36,334 nt of DNA, taken from NCBI GenBank assembly GCA_017552615.1, contig JAFZPI010000031.1, forward strand, positions 1 through 36,334. The letters are read 5' to 3'. A program made the translations under genes and the position numbers. Of this stretch, positions 31,074 through 36,334 are shown piece by piece (the first letter of the stretch is position 1; the number at the start of each line of letters is the position of its first letter). A model generated the notes under the pieces. The model did not search any database, was not told the DNA's origin, and saw nothing but the letters and a program-made list of their open reading frames with translations. The DNA comes from Clostridia bacterium (GTDB taxonomy: Bacteria > Bacillota > Clostridia > Christensenellales > Aristaeellaceae).

Positions 31074-31436
31074 ATGCAAAAGCAATATCGGCTGCAAAAA
31101 AACAAGGCGTTCCAGTACGTCTATCACCGCGGACGGAGCGCTTCCTGTCGGGATCTGGTGCTGCTCGCCGCCAAAGGGCGCGGGCTGCAGGTCGGTTTTT
31201 CCGTCAGCAAGAAAGTGGGCAACGCTGTGACCCGCAACCGGGTCAAGCGCCGCCTGCGCGAATGCTTCCGGCCCCATCTGGGGGATGTGAAAAACGGCCT
31301 GTACGTTTTCGTCGCCAGGCCCTCAGCCGCGAATGCCACCTTTCAGTCGCTGCAAAAGCAGGTCAATGATCTGCTGAAGAAACAGGGCGTCTTCCGCTCC
31401 TCGCCCGAAGCGGAATCCAAGCCTGACAACGCCTGA
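31074..31436 (+). CDS. rnpA: Ribonuclease P protein component
   Basis: The 120-residue protein begins [20 protein letters not shown] and has the RNR motif [18 protein letters not shown] at about 47-64. It is the protein cofactor of RNase P, which trims tRNA 5' ends. ATG at 31074 has a weak AGGA site; the frame is open further upstream but without conserved residues. yidD follows after 14 bases. Confidence 0.97.
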   Translation: MQKQYRLQKNKAFQYVYHRGRSASCRDLVLLAAKGRGLQVGFSVSKKVGNAVTRNRVKRRLRECFRPHLGDVKNGLYVFVARPSAANATFQSLQKQVNDLLKKQGVFRSSPEAESKPDNA

Positions 31437-31450
31437 AAGGGAATCGCGCA

Positions 31451-31693
31451 ATGCAACGCTTCATGCTCCGGTGCGTCCGTTTCTATCGCCGCCGCCTGAC
31501 CAGGCGCAAGCGCCGCCCGACCTGCCGCTTCATCCCCAGCTGCTCTGAGTATGCGGAAACCGCCATCGCGCGTTTCGGAGCCGCGAAGGGCGGAGCCATG
31601 GCCATGCGGCGGATCCTGCGCTGCAATCCCCTGTGCCGCGGCGGCTACGATCCTGTCCCGGAAGACCCCCGTACCAACCTGAGGAGGGAATAA
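31451..31693 (+). CDS. yidD: Membrane protein insertion efficiency factor YidD
   Basis: The 80-residue protein carries the family core [16 protein letters not shown] and [14 protein letters not shown] with four cysteines. An amphipathic basic N-terminus ([14 protein letters not shown]) probably lies on the membrane. YidD assists YidC-dependent insertion. It stands between rnpA and yidC, 7 bases before the latter, as in most bacteria. Confidence 0.95.
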   Translation: MQRFMLRCVRFYRRRLTRRKRRPTCRFIPSCSEYAETAIARFGAAKGGAMAMRRILRCNPLCRGGYDPVPEDPRTNLRRE

Positions 31694-31700
31694 CCGACCC

Positions 31701-32819
31701 ATGTTTGAAAGCATCCTGAGTTGGCTCCACAACCTCGTCGGCAACTATGGAATTGCCGTCATCCTGTTCACCCTGCTGGTGCGTATTGTGCTCTTCCCCT
31801 TTGACTACAAGAGCCGCAAGAGCATGCGCAAGACCGCAAAGCTCCAGCCCAAACTGGCGGTGCTCCAGAAGAAGTACGCCAACGACCGTGAGAAGCTCAA
31901 CCGCAAGACCCAGGAACTGTACAAGCAGGAAGGCGTGAGCCCGCTCTCCGGCTGCCTGCCCATGCTCCTGAGCTATCCGATCCTGATCATCATGTTCAAC
32001 GCCATGCGCGGCTACGCCAACCAGCAGACGGCGCAGCAGGTGCTGGAGATGCTCAAGCTCGGCAGCAACCTGACCCAGCAGAACGCTCCGCTGGAGTCCT
32101 TCCTGTGGATCAGGAACCTCTACATGGCGGACAGCCCTGTGGTTTCCCGACTGGTGGACCTGAACACCCTGAACACCTTCGGGTCTGACATCTGGACGAA
32201 CGTGCTCAGCAAGAACACATCTGCCATTACGGAGATCCTGGCGCAGTATCCCCGGGAGACCATGCTGGACCTGATGCACCTGGAGAACTACGGCGCTGTG
32301 ATGGGCCTCGGCGACACGACCCAGCTGATGGAACACCTGAAGGCCATGGGCGACACGGCCTGGATGAGCGCGTCCTCTTCCTTCACCACGACAAACCTTT
32401 CCAACACGCTGAACCTTCTGGCGAAGGCGCTGAGCAGCACCGAACTGTACAAGGCCAACACCGACACGAGCATCAGCCTGTTCCTGCTCGGAACCGTGAA
32501 ATCCCTGTACAACGGCTTCTGGATCCTGCCCATTTTCTCGGCGGTATCCCAGTTCATCATGACCAAGCTCACGCCCACCCAGCAGACCGCGCCTGCGGCG
32601 AATGACCAGCAGGCCCAGAGCCAGCAGGCCACAGGCAAGTTCATGAAGTGGTTCTTCCCCATCTTCTCCCTGTGGATCTGCGCGTCGTCCACAGCGGCTT
32701 TCGCGCTGTACTGGGTGACCAGCAACCTGATCATGATGGCCCAGACCGTGCTGCTCAACAAGTACCTTGACAAGAAAGAACAGAAAGATACAATCGCCGG
32801 GGAGGGCATTGTGCAATGA
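31701..32819 (+). CDS. yidC: Membrane protein insertase YidC
   Basis: The 372-residue protein begins MFESILSWLHNLVGNYGIAVILFTLLVRIVLFP in the form without a periplasmic domain. R28 in the first conserved span is the hydrophilic-groove arginine. The cytoplasmic loop KLQPKLAVLQKKYANDREKL and the span LSGCLPMLLSYPILIIMFNAMR follow. About 150 residues (roughly 112-260) then separate this span from the next conserved one (GFWILPIFSAVSQFIM), far more than in the compact Gram-positive YidC. Enlarged versions are common in Clostridia. The last spans are FMKWFFPIFSLWICAS and ALYWVTSNLIMMAQ. It overlaps jag by four bases. Confidence 0.96.
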   Translation: MFESILSWLHNLVGNYGIAVILFTLLVRIVLFPFDYKSRKSMRKTAKLQPKLAVLQKKYANDREKLNRKTQELYKQEGVSPLSGCLPMLLSYPILIIMFNAMRGYANQQTAQQVLEMLKLGSNLTQQNAPLESFLWIRNLYMADSPVVSRLVDLNTLNTFGSDIWTNVLSKNTSAITEILAQYPRETMLDLMHLENYGAVMGLGDTTQLMEHLKAMGDTAWMSASSSFTTTNLSNTLNLLAKALSSTELYKANTDTSISLFLLGTVKSLYNGFWILPIFSAVSQFIMTKLTPTQQTAPAANDQQAQSQQATGKFMKWFFPIFSLWICASSTAAFALYWVTSNLIMMAQTVLLNKYLDKKEQKDTIAGEGIVQ

Positions 32820-33952
32820 AACAGATCGAAAAGACCGCCAAGACCTACGAGGAGGCGCTGGAATCGGCCCTGACCGAGCTGAACGCCTCTATCAGCGAGG
32901 TCGACGTGCTGACACTCGAGGAGGGGAGCAAAGGCCTGTTCGGTCTCTTCGGCTCCCGTCCTTATAAGATCCGCGTGACGCTGAAAAACAGCAAGGACGA
33001 CACCTCTGATGAGCTGGACGTGATGAGCCTCCTGGCCGGCGATAAACCCGCCAAGAAAGAAGAATCCAAGCCGGAAGCCAAGCCCGAAAAGAAATCCGAG
33101 AAGAAGCCGAAGGCGGAGAAGAGGCCGGAACCCAAGGCCGAGCCTTCCGAAGCCAAGGCCGATACCGCGGAAGAGAAGAAGGCCGAGACCCCGGAGAAGA
33201 AGCCGGCCCGCCGTCCCGAACCCGTGCGCCGCGTAAACCCGGATCGCAAGCCTGAACCGGCGCCTGCCGACGAGGCTGAAACCGACGAAGAACCCGAGAC
33301 CGAAGAGAACACCGCCGAGAACGGCGAGGCTCCGGCCCACAAGCGCCGCCGCCGCCACCGCGGCCACGGCGGTTCCAAGAAACCCGCCGCTGAGGCCGAG
33401 AAGAGCGCCGAACCCAAACCCCTGCCACCCAAGCCGCCGGCTCAGCCCATGGAAAAGCCTGCTGTCACGATGATCCCGGACGAGGAACTCGATCCCGAGT
33501 CTCCCGCGGGCCGGGCGAAGGCCTTCCTGCAGGAACTGACCCACCTGATGGGCGTGGACGTCACGATCGACATGGGCACTGACCCCGAAGGCAATGTCTT
33601 CGGCTACATGAACGGCGACACACTCGGCATCCTGATCGGACGCCGGGGCGAGACGCTGGACGCTCTGCAGTATCTCACCAGCCTCAAGGTGAACCGCGGC
33701 CAGGAAAACTATACTCGCGTCACCCTGGACACGGAGAACTACCGCGCCAAGCGCGAAGATACCCTGATTCGCCTGGCCAACCGCAAGGCCAACCACGCGG
33801 TGAAGACCGGCCGCCGGGTGATCCTCGACCCCATGAACCCCTACGAGCGCCGCATCGTGCACAGTGCGCTCCAGGCCAACGAGGCCGTTGAGACCCATTC
33901 CGAAGGCGAAGAACCCAACCGCCACGTGGTCATCACCGTCCGCAAGGCGTAA
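32816..33952 (+). CDS. jag: RNA-binding protein Jag/KhpB
   Basis: The 378-residue protein has a Jag_N domain at 1-55 (KTAKTYEEALESALTEL, GLFGLFGSRPYKIRV). A long low-complexity linker of about 140 residues (79-220) is made of lysine, glutamate, proline and alanine. The KH domain (about 232-300) contains ILIGRRGETLDALQYL, and the R3H domain (about 305-378) contains RAKREDTLIRLANRKANHAV. KhpB binds RNA with KhpA and affects cell division and elongation. The linker is longer than in model species. Coupled to yidC by an ATGA overlap. Confidence 0.96.
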   Translation: MKQIEKTAKTYEEALESALTELNASISEVDVLTLEEGSKGLFGLFGSRPYKIRVTLKNSKDDTSDELDVMSLLAGDKPAKKEESKPEAKPEKKSEKKPKAEKRPEPKAEPSEAKADTAEEKKAETPEKKPARRPEPVRRVNPDRKPEPAPADEAETDEEPETEENTAENGEAPAHKRRRRHRGHGGSKKPAAEAEKSAEPKPLPPKPPAQPMEKPAVTMIPDEELDPESPAGRAKAFLQELTHLMGVDVTIDMGTDPEGNVFGYMNGDTLGILIGRRGETLDALQYLTSLKVNRGQENYTRVTLDTENYRAKREDTLIRLANRKANHAVKTGRRVILDPMNPYERRIVHSALQANEAVETHSEGEEPNRHVVITVRKA

Positions 33953-33965
33953 ACACAATGCAAGG

Positions 33966-33989
33966 TCCCCGACAGCTGTCGGGGATTTT
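33966..33989 (+). terminator. Terminator of the rpmH-jag cluster
   Basis: TCCCCGACAG and CTGTCGGGGA form a perfect 20-base palindrome, followed by TTTTG. Confidence 0.9.
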
Positions 33990-34043
33990 GTGATGGAATC
34001 ACCATACTACAATCTCATCCTTTGCGAAATCGGTCCGGACACG

Positions 34044-34073
34044 TTGACAAAACCACCTGTTTGGGAGCACAAT
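34044..34073 (+). promoter_or_regulatory. Promoter of the esterase gene
   Basis: TTGACA (34044-34049), an 18-base spacer and CACAAT (34068-34073). Confidence 0.6.
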
Positions 34074-34086
34074 ACATGCGAAAGAG

Positions 34087-34120
34087 ATGACTGCGTATGG
34101 GCAGTCATCCATGCCATACG
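34087..34120 (+). promoter_or_regulatory. Mutually exclusive hairpins in the esterase leader
   Basis: ATGACTGC-GTATGG-GCAGTCAT (34087-34108) is a perfect 8-bp hairpin. CGTATGG (34094-34100) can instead pair with CCATACG (34114-34120), which is followed by TTTTC. The two cannot form together, so the leader could act as an attenuator. Confidence 0.45.
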
Positions 34121-34151
34121 TTTTCAGTCGAACGGGATAGGAGGTTCTTCC

Positions 34152-35402
34152 ATGAAAAAAACGCTCTTCGTTCTTCTTCTCTGCCTGTTGTTCATGGCCG
34201 CCGCGGCGCTTGCCGAAGGCCAGCCGGTCAATCCGTTTCTTCCTGTACAGGCTGCTGATATGACGCTTTCGTATGCGGAGGCCGGGGAGGATGGCACGGT
34301 GACTGTCCATACCGGGTCCGTGCTGACCGTGCCGCAGGTGGACTTCACCACCGGGGCCGCGATCTTCCGCCTGCAGGCAGCTGCGCCTGCCGAAGGCCGT
34401 TTGGGTGTCTGCGTCTATCTCGATGATCCCGAGGGCAAAGCCCTGGTCAGCGTCTTCTTCAGCCCGATCACGAAGGAATGCCGCGTCCCTGTGACCGTCG
34501 AGGGCGTACATGACGTGTTCATTGCGTTTGAAGGAGAGGGCACCTTCACCGGCTGGCAGGTCTTCACCTCGATGGAGGACATCGAGGCCGCGATCCGCGC
34601 CGAGCGCACTGAAGAGTATGACGACACGATCCCGACGCGGTATACGGTGAAGTGTGAGCGCGCCGGCACGATCGAGAGCTTCACCTATGAGGCCCATGAC
34701 TATTCCAACGACGAGGAGCTCTATGAGAAAAAGGCATTCGTCTATCTGCCCTACGGCTATGACCCGGAGCAGACCTATCCGCTCCTGATCCTCTGCCACG
34801 GCATTGGCGGGAACGAGAATGAGTGGGGCATGAACACCGATACGTCCAAGGTTAAGTGCATCATGGACAATCTGATCGATTATGGCGAGATCCGGCCCTT
34901 CATCGTCGTGACGCCGAACGGCCGTGCGGGACGCACCACGGACAGCTCCTCCTTCTATCTGTTCGGCAAGGAACTGCGTTACGACCTGCTCCCTGCCCTG
35001 GCGGAAAGCTATGCCGTCGATATTACCGACCGCTCCATGTGCGCGATGGCGGGTCTTTCCATGGGCGGCATGCAGACCATCAACATGGGCATCGGCGAGT
35101 GCCTGGACCTGTTCAGCGCGTTCGGCGCTTTCTCCGCGGCTCCGACGAGCAATACAGCGGCCATCACCGCCGCGACGATCAATGCTTCGGAAGAATACCC
35201 GATCCGGATCTTCTACAGCATCTGCGGCACGGAGGACAATATCGCCCTCGGCGCGGTCCGGGCAGCAGTGGACGGCCTGGGTGCGCTGACCGACAAGCTG
35301 AACGATGACAATTTCATCGTCCAGTATGTCCCGGGCGGGCATGACTTCGCTGTCTGGTATCTCGGATTCTACAACTTCGCCCGGTTGTTCGGAGGAGAAT
35401 AA
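34152..35402 (+). CDS. Secreted CE1-type esterase with N-terminal beta-sandwich domain
   Basis: The 416-residue protein starts at ATG 34152 after TAGGAGG. Residues 1-21 are a signal peptide ending ALA. Residues 30-145 look like a carbohydrate-binding beta sandwich of the CBM6/36 type (RLGVCVYLDDPEGKALV, GVHDVFIAFEGEGTFTGWQVF). The alpha/beta hydrolase domain (about 175-416) has KAFVYLPYGYDPEQTYPLL, the oxyanion loop CHGIGGNENEW, the nucleophile elbow AGLSMGGMQT, an acid in CGTEDNIA and the His in GGHDFAVW. This fits feruloyl or acetyl xylan esterases (CE1), which free hemicellulose side groups. Monocistronic between two terminators. Confidence 0.9.
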   Translation: MKKTLFVLLLCLLFMAAAALAEGQPVNPFLPVQAADMTLSYAEAGEDGTVTVHTGSVLTVPQVDFTTGAAIFRLQAAAPAEGRLGVCVYLDDPEGKALVSVFFSPITKECRVPVTVEGVHDVFIAFEGEGTFTGWQVFTSMEDIEAAIRAERTEEYDDTIPTRYTVKCERAGTIESFTYEAHDYSNDEELYEKKAFVYLPYGYDPEQTYPLLILCHGIGGNENEWGMNTDTSKVKCIMDNLIDYGEIRPFIVVTPNGRAGRTTDSSSFYLFGKELRYDLLPALAESYAVDITDRSMCAMAGLSMGGMQTINMGIGECLDLFSAFGAFSAAPTSNTAAITAATINASEEYPIRIFYSICGTEDNIALGAVRAAVDGLGALTDKLNDDNFIVQYVPGGHDFAVWYLGFYNFARLFGGE

Positions 35403-35428
35403 ACCGGGAAAGAGTCATACAGAAAAGA

Positions 35429-35472
35429 CAGCCCCCATGGTCGCTTCGAATCAAGGGGGCTGTGTTTTTTTA
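35429..35472. terminator. Bidirectional terminator between esterase and alaS
   Basis: ACAGCCCCC pairs with GGGGGCTGT (9 bp, 18-base loop), with seven T on the plus side and CTTTTCTG on the minus side. Confidence 0.85.
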
Positions 35473-35479
35473 TCCAGAT

Positions 35480-36334
35480 TTACGCTTTCGGGCCTGTGAT
35501 CGTCGCCTTGATACGGCGGACGCCGGCGGAGGAGCTCTCTTCCTTCTGAATCTTGAAGCTGCCGAGCTCGCCAGTGTGGGTGGCGTGGGGGCCGCCGCAG
35601 ATCTCGAAGGAGAAGTCACCCATTTTGTAGGTGCGGACGCGCTCGCCGTACTTGGACTCGAACAGACCGATGGCGCCCTTTTCCTTGGCTTCGGGCACTG
35701 TCATCTCCTCCATGACCACGGGGGCGTCCGCTTCGATAGCCACGTTCACGAGGCGCTCGACTTCCTTGACTTCCTCGGGGGTCATCTTCCGGCCGAAGGA
35801 GAAGTCGAAGCGCAGGCGCTCGGTGGTGATGTTGGAGCCTTTCTGGGCCACTTCGTCGCCGAGGACTTTGCGCAGCGCGGCATGGAGCAGGTGGGTGGCG
35901 GTGTGCAGGCGGGCGGTGGTCTCGTTCTGCTCGGCCAGGCCGCCCTTGAAGGTGCCTTCCTGCTTGCTGATCTGCTGGTGTTCCTTGAAGGCCTCAGCGA
36001 AGCCTTCGGCGTCGACCGTGAGGCCTTCCTCAGCCGCCAGCTCTTCGGTCAGCTCCAGCGGGAACCCGTAGGTGTCATACAGATGGAAGGCCTGCTTGCC
36101 GCTGATCTTGTTCTCAGGCTGGTAGGACGGATCCTTCTGGGCCATGAACTCGTTCTTGCGGCGGATGCCGGTGATGCACTTGGTGAACTCCTTCATGCCG
36201 GTTGCCAGCGTCGCCTCAAAGCGGGCGGCTTCCTTCATGATCTCGTCCAGGATGTAGGCCTCATTCTTGACCAGCAGCGGATAGGCTTCGTCGTAGATCT
36301 GCTCGATGAAGATCTTGCTGACATCGGCCAGCAC
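35480..36334 (-). CDS. alaS: Alanyl-tRNA synthetase, 3' part (gene continues past the window)
   Basis: The visible 284 residues lack the catalytic domain, which lies beyond the right edge. Seen are the end of the tRNA-binding region (YDTYGFPLELTEELAAEEG) and the editing domain with HTATHLLHAAL and CGGPHATHTGE, whose two His, Cys and His bind zinc. The protein then stops after GVRRIKATITGPKA. Standard bacterial AlaRS continues for another 250 or so residues with a DHHA1/C-Ala domain, absent here. This fits the short AlaRS form seen in some lineages rather than a broken gene, because the stop is followed by a clean terminator. Confidence 0.95.
   Translation of the reverse strand: MLADVSKIFIEQIYDEAYPLLVKNEAYILDEIMKEAARFEATLATGMKEFTKCITGIRRKNEFMAQKDPSYQPENKISGKQAFHLYDTYGFPLELTEELAAEEGLTVDAEGFAEAFKEHQQISKQEGTFKGGLAEQNETTARLHTATHLLHAALRKVLGDEVAQKGSNITTERLRFDFSFGRKMTPEEVKEVERLVNVAIEADAPVVMEEMTVPEAKEKGAIGLFESKYGERVRTYKMGDFSFEICGGPHATHTGELGSFKIQKEESSSAGVRRIKATITGPKA

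Overview
The window looks like a chromosomal segment of a GC-rich member of the Bacillota, class Clostridia, probably an uncultured gut or rumen lineage. This rests on the infC-rpmI-rplT order, the rpmH-rnpA-yidD-yidC-jag order, strong AGGAGG ribosome binding sites, near-consensus sigma-A promoters with 17-base spacers, and many short-overlap (ATGA) operons. The taxonomic placement is inference; no 16S gene is present. Bases 180-780 and the toxin-antitoxin pair at 4332-5018 are visibly richer in A/T than the rest and look acquired.

Layout. 1-220: a 5S rRNA gene, the tail of an rRNA operon lying to the left, with terminators. 203-709: a divergent pair made of an XRE-family repressor gene that has no ATG, GTG or TTG start, and a gene for a 49-residue membrane peptide. 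Between them lie two related inverted repeats placed inside and just after a near-perfect promoter. 849-2730 (minus): a small LysM protein with a double-glycine leader-like N-terminus, downstream of an ABC-2 type ATPase/permease pair. 2880-4305 (minus): infC-rpmI-rplT with a 5' leader holding an attenuator-like terminator hairpin. 4332-5018 (minus): PIN toxin and antitoxin. 5101-6924: typA. 7022-8449: secreted L,D-transpeptidase.

8645-13241 (plus): a secreted, degenerate nitroreductase-like protein; rpiB; a secreted protein resembling an inactive trypsin-fold protease; and a FecCD/FecE-type iron-chelate importer without its binding protein. 13334-14324: a membrane protein and a family 4 uracil-DNA glycosylase. 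14504-27038: a long run of plus-strand genes with gaps of at most 116 bases: nucleoside kinase, heterodimeric ABC exporter with one degenerate ATP site, TIM-barrel isomerase, SEC-C protein, homoserine dehydrogenase, SWIM/SNF2 helicase, and two tandem single-pass coiled-coil proteins.

27094-30577 (minus): a DUF4867 gene under a perfect inverted-repeat operator, a MITE-like palindromic element, then a small membrane protein, an rRNA-type methyltransferase and a divergent GH4-like protein. 30806-33952 (plus): rpmH, rnpA, yidD, yidC and jag, here without dnaA or mnmE/mnmG next to them. 34152-35402: a secreted CE1-type esterase with a possible switching leader. 35480-36334 (minus): the 3' part of an alanyl-tRNA synthetase gene whose product ends right after the editing domain.

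The strongest candidate for something undescribed is the repressor/membrane-peptide module at 203-709. Gene callers that accept only ATG, GTG or TTG would miss its repressor. The GG-leader LysM protein next to an ABC transporter comes second.
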